Under the pieces are notes generated by a model, which saw nothing but the letters and a program-made list of their open reading frames with translations, searched no databases and was not told the DNA's origin. The translations under genes and the position numbers were made by a program. A stretch of DNA of 64,000 bases from JARFUG01 sp050485365 (GTDB lineage: Bacteria; Desulfobacterota; Desulfuromonadia; Desulfuromonadales; JACZKF01), in assembly GCA_050485365.1 (NCBI GenBank), contig JBJHBH010000004.1, positions 19,354-83,353 of the forward strand, in the 5' to 3' direction. Every line of letters starts with the position of its first letter. The stretch's first letter is position 1. Below, piece after piece: positions 8,516-19,151 of this stretch.

Positions 8516-8965
8516 ATGATCCGCAAGGCGCGTATCCCCGATGCCAAGGCCATCCAGAAACTGCTCGTCGATTATGCCCGCGAGGGGTTGATGCTTCCGC
8601 GCTCCCTCTCCGAGATCTACGAGGGGATCCGGGATTTCTACGTCTACGAGCAGGACGGGCGCATCCTCGGGACGGTCTGTCTGCACATCTGTTGGGAGGA
8701 CCTGGCCGAGGTCCGCTCATTGGCCGTCGCGAGCGATCAGGGGGGGCGGGGGATCGGCCGCGCCCTGGTGCAGGCCTGCCTCGACGAGGCACGCGAGGTG
8801 GGGCTCAAGCGCGTCTTCGCGCTGACCTATCAGCAGGTGTTCTTCGAGCGCCTCGGCTTCGGGCTGATCGAGAAATCCGAGCTTCCCCACAAGATCTGGG
8901 GCGACTGCCTCAAGTGCGCGAAATTTCCTGATTGCGACGAAATTTCCATGGCTGTCGACTTGTAA
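8516..8965 (+). CDS. GNAT N-acetyltransferase, short N-acetylglutamate synthase-like
   Basis: A 149-residue single-domain GNAT protein. The acetyl-CoA-binding motif is Q-G-G-R-G-I-G near residues 78-84. The C-terminal HKIWGDCLKCAKFPDCDEI with four cysteines matches the short ArgA-like proteins of deltaproteobacteria, which acetylate glutamate in arginine synthesis. This assignment rests on family resemblance; another small amine substrate is possible. A GGAG lies 6 bases before ATG 8516. The bifunctional ArgJ encoded at 12904 can also make acetylglutamate, so the two may be partly redundant. Confidence 0.85.
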   Translation: MIRKARIPDAKAIQKLLVDYAREGLMLPRSLSEIYEGIRDFYVYEQDGRILGTVCLHICWEDLAEVRSLAVASDQGGRGIGRALVQACLDEAREVGLKRVFALTYQQVFFERLGFGLIEKSELPHKIWGDCLKCAKFPDCDEISMAVDL

Positions 8966-9029
8966 TCGGCATCTTCTTTGCTACCCTGCACCCGGGAGTC
9001 CGCGTCGGGAAAGGCCGGGGGAAAAGGTC

Positions 9030-9059
9030 TTGACACCCCGAACCGGGTCGCCCGATAAT
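9030..9059 (+). promoter_or_regulatory. Sigma-70-type promoter for the M23 peptidase gene
   Basis: TTGACA at 9030-9035, an 18-base spacer and GATAAT at 9054-9059. It stands about 60 bases before the TTG start at 9120. Confidence 0.75.
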
Positions 9060-9119
9060 GCGTTCCGGCTTTCATTCAATTGATTTTTGCTGTCTGAGCC
9101 CTTTGCAGGAGGGTCTGTT

Positions 9120-9986
9120 TTGTCGCCCAGGAGATTCACCGTACTGATCATACCGGAGGGGTCCCACCGGGTCCGGAGGCTGAATTTCAAGCGTTCGGCC
9201 CTCTATGTGGCGGCCTCTTTTCTGGCGCTGTTTACCCTCGGCGTCTCCCTTCTCACCATCGACTATTTCCGCAACGACCTCGATCGCGCCGAGCTCAACC
9301 GCCTAAAAACCCAGAACCGCATTCAGCAAAAAGAGCTGCGCCGTCTCACCGCGGCCGTCGACGACATGCGCCAGGAGATGGTCGTGCTGGCGCAAAACGA
9401 CGCCAAGGTCCGTGTTCTGGCGCAGCTCTCCAAGCCCAAGTCCGACGCCCTGACCGGCATGGGGGGACCGGCGGAGAAAGGGACCGAAGGCTTTTCAAGT
9501 CTGCAGCGCGAGATCGACGAGCTGCGCCAGGCCATCGATCTGCGCCGCGAAAGCCAGGAGGAGCTTCAGGGCTTTCTCAACGATCAGAAGTCCCTTCTGG
9601 CAGCCCGGCCCAAGGGGTGGCCGGTGCGCGGGTGGATCACCTCGAACTTCGGGATGCGCCGCTCCCCCTTCACCGGCCAGCGCGTCATGCACGAAGGTCT
9701 CGATATCGCCGCGAGCACCGGAACGCCGATTCACGCCGCCGCCGACGGTATCGTCATTCAGGCCGAGACGGCTCCCGGATACGGAAAGCTCGTCGTCATC
9801 GATCACGGCTACGGATACAAGACCTACTACGCCCACGCGTCGCGCATCTTCGTGAAGGTCGGCCAGCGGGTGAAGCGCGGCGAGCGCATCGCGTCGGTGG
9901 GGAGCACCGGCATCTCCACCGGTCCCCATCTGCACTACGAGGTGCGTCTCAACGGCGTTCCGGTGAACCCCCGAAAGTATCTCTGA
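9120..9986 (+). CDS. M23-family (lysostaphin-type) metallopeptidase, membrane-anchored
   Basis: A 288-residue protein with one N-terminal membrane helix (about 27-46), a coiled-coil region (about 55-160) and a C-terminal M23 domain. The zinc ligands H191, D195 and H272 (in PHLHYEV) are present, with H270 also conserved, so it is probably an active endopeptidase acting on peptidoglycan in the periplasm. The start is TTG 9120: AGGAGGG ends 6 bases before it, and translation from it begins (M)SPRRFTVLIIPEGS, typical for this family. It lies 197 bases upstream of secA. Confidence 0.92.
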   Translation: MSPRRFTVLIIPEGSHRVRRLNFKRSALYVAASFLALFTLGVSLLTIDYFRNDLDRAELNRLKTQNRIQQKELRRLTAAVDDMRQEMVVLAQNDAKVRVLAQLSKPKSDALTGMGGPAEKGTEGFSSLQREIDELRQAIDLRRESQEELQGFLNDQKSLLAARPKGWPVRGWITSNFGMRRSPFTGQRVMHEGLDIAASTGTPIHAAADGIVIQAETAPGYGKLVVIDHGYGYKTYYAHASRIFVKVGQRVKRGERIASVGSTGISTGPHLHYEVRLNGVPVNPRKYL

Positions 9987-10012
9987 TCCGATTCGTCTCG
10001 CGCCCCATCGTC

Positions 10013-10036
10013 GCCCCGGCACCCCCGGGGCTTTTT
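10013..10036 (+). terminator. Rho-independent terminator after the M23 gene
   Basis: A 7-bp GC stem (GCCCCGG 10013-10019, CCGGGGC 10025-10031) with a 5-base loop, followed by TTTTT. Confidence 0.8.
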
Positions 10037-10090
10037 CGTGTGCGCCCGCCTTTTTCGCCCGCGCGGACGGACGGTTGCCGGGCTTTGGTC

Positions 10091-10119
10091 TTGTCGGGGC
10101 GCATCGATTGTGATATCTT
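10091..10119 (+). promoter_or_regulatory. Possible promoter for secA
   Basis: TTGTCG (10091-10096), a 17-base spacer and TATCTT (10114-10119), each matching four of six consensus bases. It lies between the M23 terminator and secA. Confidence 0.4.
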
Positions 10120-10183
10120 TTTTAATTTGTTGCGCCCTCGGGTGAAAACCAAGAAACCATAAGAGATTTGTGGAGTTTCCGTA

Positions 10184-12874
<2,691 letters not shown>

Positions 12875-12903
12875 TGTCGGCGCACTAGAAGGGGAGCCGT
12901 GCC

Positions 12904-14103
12904 ATGAAAGAGGACATGATCAAGGGAGTCAAGGGGTTCAAGTTCGCCGCCCGCCCGGCGGGGATCAAGAAGTCCGGCAAGCCGGATTTGGCCTTGATCT
13001 ATTCGGAGGTGCCCGCGCGCTGCGCGGGGGTCTTCACGGCCAACAAGGTGGCGGCGGCGCCGGTGGTGGTGACCTCGGCGCGTGTGCAGGCCGGTTCGTG
13101 CCAGGCGGTGGTGGTGAACAGCGGCAACGCCAACGCCTGCACCGGCGAGCAGGGGATGCGCGACGCCCTTCAGTGCGGCGCTCTGGTCGCCCGCGCCCTG
13201 GGGATCTCCGAAGATCTCGTGGCGGTCTCCTCGACCGGCGTCATCGGGCACACCCTGCCGATGGAGAAGTTCGAGCGTCACATTCCTCAGTTGGCCGCCG
13301 CCCTCGATGCCGAGGAGGCCGATGCGGTGGCGCAGGCGATCATGACGACCGACGCTTTCGCCAAGATGGCCTGGGCGCGCGAAGAGGCCGACGGCGCCGA
13401 GTATACGCTGCTCGGCATCGCCAAGGGGGCGGGGATGATCCACCCCAACATGGCGACGATGCTCGCCTTCGTCCTGACCGATGCGGCGGTGGAGCCGCAG
13501 TTCCTGAACAGCGCCCTGCGCTCGGCGACCGACGCCTCCTTCAACGCCATCACCGTCGACGGCGACACCTCCACCAACGACATGGTCCTCGTCCTCGCCA
13601 ACGGTCTGGCGCAAAATGCCGAAATTCAGGGCGAGACGCCCGCTGGGGAGGCCTTCTGCGCCGCCCTCAAGCGGGTCATGCTCGATCTGGCCAAGATGAT
13701 CGTGCGCGACGGCGAGGGGGCGACCAAGCTCGTCGAGATCCGGGTGCGCGGCGCCGCCCGCGAAGCCGACGCGCGCCTGGCAGCCCGCTCGGTGGCGACC
13801 TCCAGCCTCGTCAAGACCGCCTTCTTCGGCGAGGACGCCAACTGGGGGCGCATCATCGCCGCCGTCGGCTATTCGGGGGCCGAGGTCGATCCCGACCGCG
13901 TCGGCATCCTCTTCGAGGATATTCCGGTGGTGCGCGACGGGATCGGTACGGGGAAAGAGCTGGAGGAGCGGGCGAGCGAGGTGCTGAAGCGCGATGAGTT
14001 CACCGTCACCGTCGATCTGCATCTCGGCGACGGCGAGGCGTCGTACTACACCTCGGACCTGACCTACGACTACGTCAAGATCAACGCGGCCTACCGCACC
14101 TGA
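12904..14103 (+). CDS. argJ: Bifunctional glutamate N-acetyltransferase / amino-acid acetyltransferase ArgJ
   Basis: A 399-residue ArgJ that moves the acetyl group from N-acetylornithine to glutamate, closing the cyclic arginine pathway. The self-cleavage site is intact in HPNMATML, with T185 as the new N-terminal nucleophile of the beta chain. Family members with this length and motif set are often also able to use acetyl-CoA; that is inference here. GGGGAG lies 6 bases before the ATG. The gene ends 5 bases before a perfect 27-bp inverted repeat. Confidence 0.96.
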   Translation: MKEDMIKGVKGFKFAARPAGIKKSGKPDLALIYSEVPARCAGVFTANKVAAAPVVVTSARVQAGSCQAVVVNSGNANACTGEQGMRDALQCGALVARALGISEDLVAVSSTGVIGHTLPMEKFERHIPQLAAALDAEEADAVAQAIMTTDAFAKMAWAREEADGAEYTLLGIAKGAGMIHPNMATMLAFVLTDAAVEPQFLNSALRSATDASFNAITVDGDTSTNDMVLVLANGLAQNAEIQGETPAGEAFCAALKRVMLDLAKMIVRDGEGATKLVEIRVRGAAREADARLAARSVATSSLVKTAFFGEDANWGRIIAAVGYSGAEVDPDRVGILFEDIPVVRDGIGTGKELEERASEVLKRDEFTVTVDLHLGDGEASYYTSDLTYDYVKINAAYRT

Positions 14104-14108
14104 AAGGC

Positions 14109-14171
14109 AAGGGTGAAGGATAAGGGGTGAAGGATGATGTCGGAATCCTTCACCCCTTATCCTTCACCCTT
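14109..14171. repeat. Perfect 27-bp inverted repeat built of GAAGGAT heptamers (locus B)
   Basis: Arms at 14109-14135 and 14145-14171 are exact reverse complements over 27 bases, with a 9-base loop GATGTCGGA. Each arm consists of heptamers GAAGGAT and AAGGGGT. The structure fills the argJ-deoC gap and ends 10 bases before the deoC ATG. No T-run follows it, so it is not a classic terminator. An RNA hairpin here could mask the deoC translation start, which has no visible Shine-Dalgarno sequence. Confidence 0.95.
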
Positions 14172-14181
14172 CATCCTTGCC

Positions 14182-14847
14182 ATGACCTCTCCTGCCCCCT
14201 TCATCGACCATACGCTGCTGCGCCCCGAGACGACGGGGGCGCAGATCGACGAGCTGTGCGAAGAGGCGGTGGAGCACGGCTTCGCCGCCGTGTGCGTCCC
14301 GCCTGTCTTCGTCGGCCGCGCGGCGAGCCGGCTCTACGGCTCGGGCGTCGCGGCGGCGACGGTGGTCGGCTTTCCCTTGGGGTACGCCCTTTCCCAGGTC
14401 AAGGCCTACGAGGCGGCCCGTGCACTCGACGACGGTGCGACCGAGATCGATATGGTCATTCACCTCGGAGCTGCGCTCGAAGGTCGACTCGACCGGGTGG
14501 AGGGGGAGATCCGCGAGGTGGTGCGCGCCTGCGAGGGGGCTGTGGTGAAGGTCATTCTCGAATGCAGCGCCCTGGACGACCGCCTCAAGGAGGCCATCGC
14601 CCTGCGCGCCGTCGAGGCCGGCGCCGCCTTCCTCAAGACCTCCACCGGCTTCGGCGCGGGGGGGGCGACCGTTGACGATGTTCGCCTTCTGGCCCGCGCC
14701 GCGGCGGGGCGCGCCGGCGTCAAGGCCTCCGGCGGCATCCGTGATCTGACCTTTGTGCGCGAGCTCGTGGCGGCGGGGGCGACCCGCATCGGCACCAGCG
14801 CCGGGGTGCGCCTTGTCGAGCAGTGGCGCCTGGAGGCGGGGAAATGA
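14182..14847 (+). CDS. deoC: Deoxyribose-phosphate aldolase
   Basis: A 221-residue class I aldolase that cleaves 2-deoxyribose-5-phosphate to acetaldehyde and glyceraldehyde-3-phosphate. The Schiff-base lysine is in FLKTSTGF, and VKASGGIRD carries the second conserved lysine. ATG 14182 (MTSPAPFIDHTLLRP) is chosen over the longer open frame from 14134, whose extra residues come from the inverted repeat. The stop overlaps the deoB start as ATGA, so DeoB, which supplies DeoC's substrate, is translationally coupled. Confidence 0.95.
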   Translation: MTSPAPFIDHTLLRPETTGAQIDELCEEAVEHGFAAVCVPPVFVGRAASRLYGSGVAAATVVGFPLGYALSQVKAYEAARALDDGATEIDMVIHLGAALEGRLDRVEGEIREVVRACEGAVVKVILECSALDDRLKEAIALRAVEAGAAFLKTSTGFGAGGATVDDVRLLARAAAGRAGVKASGGIRDLTFVRELVAAGATRIGTSAGVRLVEQWRLEAGK

Positions 14848-16025
14848 GAGGGGGGAGGGTCGTCCTGATCGTTCTGGACGGGGTGGGGATCGGCGCGCTT
14901 CCCGACGCGGATCTCTACGGTGACGCCGGGGCCAACACCCTCGGGCACGTCGCGCGGGCGTGCGGCGGGCTGCACCTGCCGCATCTTCAGGGCCTTGGCC
15001 TGGGCAATCTGCTCGATCTGCCCGGCGTCCCTCCCGTGGCGGCGCCGAAAGGGGGCTTCGGGCGTCTTCGTGAGCGTTCGGTCGGCAAGGACACCACCAC
15101 GGGGCACTGGGAGCTCGCCGGGATGATCCAGCAGAGCCCCTTCGCCGTCTTTCCCGACGGTTTCCCCCCCGAGATCATTGCCGCCTTTACCGAGGCGACG
15201 GGCCTGGAGCCCCTCGGCAATATCGCCGCCAGCGGGACCGAGATCCTGAAGGAGCTCGGCGAGGCGCACCTGCGCACCGGGCGCCCCATCGTCTACACGA
15301 GCTCCGATTCGGTCTTCCAGGTCGCAGCCCATGAAGAGATCGTCCCCGTCGAGCGTCTCTACGAGATCTGCCGCACGGCCAGGCGCCTGCTCGACCGCTG
15401 GAACGTCGGGCGGGTCATCGCGCGCCCCTTCGTCGGCAGGTGCGCGGCGGAGTTCAGGCGCACCTCGCGCCGCCACGACTTCTCCATCCCTCCCACCGCG
15501 CCGACGGTGCTCGACGCCCTGACGCAGGCGGGGGTGGGCGTGTGCGGCATCGGCAAAATCCGCGACATCTTCGCCGGGCGGGGGATCGACCGCGCCGTCT
15601 CCACAAAGGACAACGCCGAGGGGATGCACAGAACCCTGGAAGCGCTCGCCTGCGGCGCCGAGAGATTCATCTTCACCAATCTCGTCGACTTCGACATGCT
15701 CTATGGACACCGCCTCGACGTCGAGGGGTTCGCAACGGCTCTGGAAGTCTTCGACGCCTGGCTCCCTACTCTGTTCGCCGCGCTGGATCCCGCCGATCTG
15801 CTGCTGATCACCGCGGACCACGGCTGCGACCCCACCACGCCGGGCACCGACCACACCCGCGAATATGTTCCGCTGCTGGTGTGGCGCCCTGGTCTGAACC
15901 GGGGGGTCGATTTGGGGGAGCGGGAGAGCTTTGCCGACGTCGCGGCGACGGTGGCCGATTTTTTCGGGGTCCGGTTTGCGACGGGACAGAGCGTGCTGCC
16001 GCGGATGCGGCAAGGGGGCGGGTAG
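14844..16025 (+). CDS. deoB: Phosphopentomutase
   Basis: A 393-residue alkaline-phosphatase-superfamily mutase that interconverts (deoxy)ribose-1-phosphate and -5-phosphate. The N-terminal LIVLDGVGIG metal site, GKDTTTGHWE with the phosphorylated threonine, and the C-terminal TADHGCDPTTPGTDHTRE are intact. The ATG overlaps the deoC stop by four bases. deoC and deoB together feed nucleoside sugars into central metabolism. The stop abuts, with no gap, the stop of the convergent PilZ gene. Confidence 0.96.
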   Translation: MRGGRVVLIVLDGVGIGALPDADLYGDAGANTLGHVARACGGLHLPHLQGLGLGNLLDLPGVPPVAAPKGGFGRLRERSVGKDTTTGHWELAGMIQQSPFAVFPDGFPPEIIAAFTEATGLEPLGNIAASGTEILKELGEAHLRTGRPIVYTSSDSVFQVAAHEEIVPVERLYEICRTARRLLDRWNVGRVIARPFVGRCAAEFRRTSRRHDFSIPPTAPTVLDALTQAGVGVCGIGKIRDIFAGRGIDRAVSTKDNAEGMHRTLEALACGAERFIFTNLVDFDMLYGHRLDVEGFATALEVFDAWLPTLFAALDPADLLLITADHGCDPTTPGTDHTREYVPLLVWRPGLNRGVDLGERESFADVAATVADFFGVRFATGQSVLPRMRQGGG

Positions 16026-16778
16026 TCAGAGAAGCTGCAGAGTCATGCGGCTTTGGAGCTGATCGGGGGAGAGGTGCCCGAGGCGCCGACCCTTCTCCTT
16101 GACCTCGTTGAGGAAGCGTTTTTCGACGAACGCCTCCAGCGCCCGCCGGTCTTCGTCGCAAAGGTCGACGAAGGCGATGCCGACCCCCTGGAGATAGCCG
16201 TTGTGCTGCTCGGGGTGGACGCGGTACAGCACCCGACCTTCGATTTCGAGCTCCTTCCCCATTCCGATCAGGGGGATGAGGACCTTGAGGCGGTCTTCCT
16301 TTTCGAGCCGGACGCCGGTCTTGATGAAGAGGCCGTGAGTGCTCAGGCTCAACACCTCGCTCAGCAAGGTGGTCTCGCCCCGGCAGAGCATGCCGGGAAT
16401 CTGCACCGAGAGGCGCAGGTTTTTGCGGGGGTGCTTCTCAAGATGCGTCTGCAGCATCGCGAAGAGGGCGAAGATGTCGAGGGGGGCGCTCAGAAGCTCG
16501 TGGGGGAGGTCGATGGCCGCCGTCTCGTGCGGATCGGCCAGAACGATCAGGTGCGCGCCATGGGCCTGCAGGTGGCGGCCGATCTCCTGCCGAAGGGTCG
16601 ACTCGGCGTTCAGCAACGGCGCCCCGGCGATCAGAAGGTCGGGGGGGCTTCCCCTGAGAAACGAAACGACCTCGTCCGGGCGCGAAGAGACCAGGACGCG
16701 GTATCCCCAGTGACGCAGAAGGGTTTCGAGGGTCGTGAGAAGGTTTTCGCGGCTGTCGCAGATCAGCAGACGTTTCAT
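16026..16778 (-). CDS. Receiver-like plus PilZ domain protein with degenerate receiver
   Basis: A 250-residue two-domain protein. Residues 1-110 have the CheY-like pattern (LLICDSRENLL at the start), but the phosphoacceptor aspartate position reads IAGA (about 51-53), so phosphorylation is unlikely. Residues 115-225 form a PilZ domain: the R118-x3-R122 motif is present, and the second motif reads SxSxxG (S144, S146, G149), lacking the usual leading D/N. PilZ domains bind cyclic-di-GMP; whether this one does is uncertain. It converges on deoB with abutting stop codons. Neighbours give no target. Confidence 0.82.
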   Translation of the reverse strand: MKRLLICDSRENLLTTLETLLRHWGYRVLVSSRPDEVVSFLRGSPPDLLIAGAPLLNAESTLRQEIGRHLQAHGAHLIVLADPHETAAIDLPHELLSAPLDIFALFAMLQTHLEKHPRKNLRLSVQIPGMLCRGETTLLSEVLSLSTHGLFIKTGVRLEKEDRLKVLIPLIGMGKELEIEGRVLYRVHPEQHNGYLQGVGIAFVDLCDEDRRALEAFVEKRFLNEVKEKGRRLGHLSPDQLQSRMTLQLL

Positions 16779-16884
16779 CGGTCGACTTCTTTCGTTCGGC
16801 GGCCCATGTTAGGGGTTTCGCCGGGCGCGGTCAAGTGGAAAGAAGTACCGAAGTGGCGCGGTTTTTTCATCCCAAGGAGGCATC

Positions 16885-17265
16885 ATGAGAAAGATTCTTT
16901 TGTTCACTCTCGCCCTGCTCGCACTCTCCGTCCCCGCTGCGGCGCAGATGCGCGTCGCCGACGCGGTGGTCACCACCGCCGTCGTCGAGCGAACGCCGGT
17001 CGATTCGGTCAGCTCCTACCCGGCAAGCGCCGAGCGCCTCTATTGCTTCTCCCGCATCGTCGGCGCCGAGGGGGAAACCGCGGTCACGCATGTGTGGTAT
17101 CGCGGCGAGCAGGAGATGGCGCGGATCGTTCTGCCGGTGCGTTCTCCGGACTGGCGGACCTGGTCGAGCAAATCGCTTCACCCCGACTGGAAAGGGGAGT
17201 GGCGGGTGGAGATCCTCGATGCGCAGGGGAATCTCCTGTCCGAGGTGCGCTTCACCCTCTTCTGA
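16885..17265 (+). CDS. Exported DUF2914-like protein
   Basis: A 126-residue protein with a clear signal peptide (MRKILLFTLALLALSVPAAA, cleavage near AAA-QM). The mature part resembles DUF2914: a VYCF-like strand (RLYCFSRI), THVWYRGEQEMARI, W..ksl....GeWrVei, and a C-terminal LLSEVRFTLF. The function of this family is not established. AAGGAGG precedes the ATG, and a strong terminator follows, so it is probably a single-gene unit. Confidence 0.78.
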   Translation: MRKILLFTLALLALSVPAAAQMRVADAVVTTAVVERTPVDSVSSYPASAERLYCFSRIVGAEGETAVTHVWYRGEQEMARIVLPVRSPDWRTWSSKSLHPDWKGEWRVEILDAQGNLLSEVRFTLF

Positions 17266-17294
17266 AAGGGGAGGAGGGAGATCCGCGGCGAACG

Positions 17295-17336
17295 AAAAAA
17301 GGGAGAAGCGTCCATCGGGCGCTTCTCCCTTTTTTT
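17295..17336. terminator. Bidirectional Rho-independent terminator
   Basis: A perfect 16-bp stem (17295-17310 with 17321-17336 less one, AAAAAAGGGAGAAGCG and its complement) and a 9-base loop TCCATCGGG. The A-run and T-run at the stem ends allow action on both strands. Confidence 0.9.
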
Positions 17337-17415
17337 GCACCTTCTCTGATTTTCCGGCTGCCTCAGACTCCGGCGCAAGGCGCCATAACTACTTGAATTT
17401 CCCAGCAATTAAAAA

Positions 17416-17443
17416 TTGACACCGCCTCGGATGCTGTGTTAAT
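17416..17443 (+). promoter_or_regulatory. Promoter for the response-regulator gene
   Basis: TTGACA at 17416-17421, a 16-base spacer and GTTAAT at 17438-17443, about 50 bases before the ATG at 17496. Confidence 0.65.
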
Positions 17444-17495
17444 TTTGCCCCCTGCGGCCGCTTTCCGGCCGGGAGTGAGATGGGAGGAGCCACCG

Positions 17496-19043
17496 ATGAG
17501 CAAGAAGCTGCTTCTGGCAGACGACAGTATCACCATCCAGAAGGTGGTCGGCATCACCTTTGCCGGCGCAGAGTACGAGTTGACCGCCGTGGGCGACGGC
17601 GACTCCGCCCTGGAGAAGGCCCGCGCCGAGCGTCCCGACATCATTCTTGCCGACGTCTGCATGCCCGGCAAGAGCGGTTACGAGCTGTGCGCCGCCGTCA
17701 AGGGCGACCCCTCCCTGAGCGATGTCCCGGTCCTTTTGCTCACGGGGACTTTCGAGCCCTTCGACGAGTCGAAGGCGACGGAGTCGGGGGCCGACGGATG
17801 GGTGGCCAAGCCCTTCGAGTCCCAGACCCTGATCGGCAAGGTCGAGGATCTCCTCGCCCGCTGTGCTGAAGCCGCACCTCTTGTCTCTTCTTCGCCGCAG
17901 GACGAAGAGCCCGCCGTCCCCGAGCGGACGGTGAGCGACATCTGGTCCGACCTGGCGCGTATCGACATGTCCGCCGAGCCCGAAGCGTCCGCCCCCGGAG
18001 CCGTCTTTCTCCCCGACGCTTTCGATGTCGAGCCGGAGCAGGCCGCATCGCCCCTCTCCGGGGACGACGACCTTTGGCCGCCTCTCGACGCCGAACCCGC
18101 CGCCGACGACGACTTGGTGCCTCTGAATGATCCCCTGGACCTTGAGCCGGAGCACGACCCTCTAGGCGACGTCTTCGACGAGGAGGATCCCTTCGACCGC
18201 GAGGGTGCGGAGATCTCCCCTGACGAAGCGGACGACGATCCGTGGGCCTATGCCGGCGAGGAGGTGGACGACGAAGAGGAGATCGTCCTTCTGAGCGAGA
18301 GCGACATCGTCGAGGAGGACGGCGAGGCGGCCGAAGAGCCTGCCGTTCCGGAGGACGCTCCCGCGGTGGCCGCCTTCTTCGAGGAGGGGCTTCAAGAGGA
18401 TTCGTCGGCCGCTGCGTCTTCGGGTGCCGCCGAAGAGGCGCTCGCGGAGGACCCCTGGTATCAGGCTGAATCGACGAGCGAGATGGGTGACGATCCGCAG
18501 GAGTCGTTCGCGGGGGACGAGGAGGATGATCTTCTCGACGAAGAGCTCGCGGAGCTCGCCGTCGATCCCTTCGACGACGCGGCGCCCGACGATGACGACG
18601 AGGCCTTCGATGACCAGCGGTTCGCGTCCGAGCCCGCCGAGGCGCCGCCGGCCGCCTTTGAGTCGGTGCGCAGCTCAGGCGACGATCCTTTCCAGATCGG
18701 CGCCGCCGATTTTCTCTCCCCCCCCCCGGGTGCCGACGACGCCGCAGCCGAATCCCTCTGGGACGCCGCCGAGGAGAGCCTCGAGGACGAGCTCCCGGAG
18801 TCGGCGCCGGTGCAGGGAGAGGAGGCCGTCGCACCGGCGCCGACCCGTCCTGTCAGCGAGGGGGAGGGCGTCGTCGCTCTCAGCGAGGAGGAGATCGCCC
18901 GCATCGTGGAGAAGGTCGCCTCCGAGGTCGTCGGACGGCTGGCGCAGACGGTGCTGGAGCGCATCGCCTGGGAGGTCGTCCCCGATCTGGCCGAGGTGAT
19001 GATCAAGGAAGAGATCCGCAAAATCCGCGAAGAGGTGCAGTAA
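17496..19043 (+). CDS. Response regulator with long acidic linker and C-terminal helical domain
   Basis: A 515-residue protein. Residues 1-122 form a complete receiver domain: acidic pair D9/D10, phosphoacceptor D53, K105 in VAKPF. Residues about 130-455 are very rich in Asp, Glu, Ala and Pro and are predicted to be disordered. The last 55 residues are helical, with the pattern WEVVPDLAEVMIKEEIRKI. This resembles the C-terminal assembly region of PopZ-type (DUF2497) proteins, which is my inference. Regulators of this shape occur in deltaproteobacteria near valS; the output is unknown. GGGAGGAG precedes ATG 17496. Confidence 0.85.
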   Translation: MSKKLLLADDSITIQKVVGITFAGAEYELTAVGDGDSALEKARAERPDIILADVCMPGKSGYELCAAVKGDPSLSDVPVLLLTGTFEPFDESKATESGADGWVAKPFESQTLIGKVEDLLARCAEAAPLVSSSPQDEEPAVPERTVSDIWSDLARIDMSAEPEASAPGAVFLPDAFDVEPEQAASPLSGDDDLWPPLDAEPAADDDLVPLNDPLDLEPEHDPLGDVFDEEDPFDREGAEISPDEADDDPWAYAGEEVDDEEEIVLLSESDIVEEDGEAAEEPAVPEDAPAVAAFFEEGLQEDSSAAASSGAAEEALAEDPWYQAESTSEMGDDPQESFAGDEEDDLLDEELAELAVDPFDDAAPDDDDEAFDDQRFASEPAEAPPAAFESVRSSGDDPFQIGAADFLSPPPGADDAAAESLWDAAEESLEDELPESAPVQGEEAVAPAPTRPVSEGEGVVALSEEEIARIVEKVASEVVGRLAQTVLERIAWEVVPDLAEVMIKEEIRKIREEVQ

Positions 19044-19072
19044 GGGCTCTTCGCCCCCGAACTAGCCACTGC

Positions 19073-19110
19073 GAAAGAGGAAACGGGGACCCGATCCCGT
19101 TTCCTCTTTC
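19073..19110. terminator. Terminator-like hairpin between the response regulator and valS
   Basis: A perfect 15-bp stem (19073-19087 with 19096-19110, GAAAGAGGAAACGGG) and an 8-base loop. Only a short pyrimidine tail follows on the + strand. Confidence 0.7.
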
Positions 19111-19151
19111 TCTATGATTCTTGAATGAAATCGGAAGGATGTCAGAACCGT

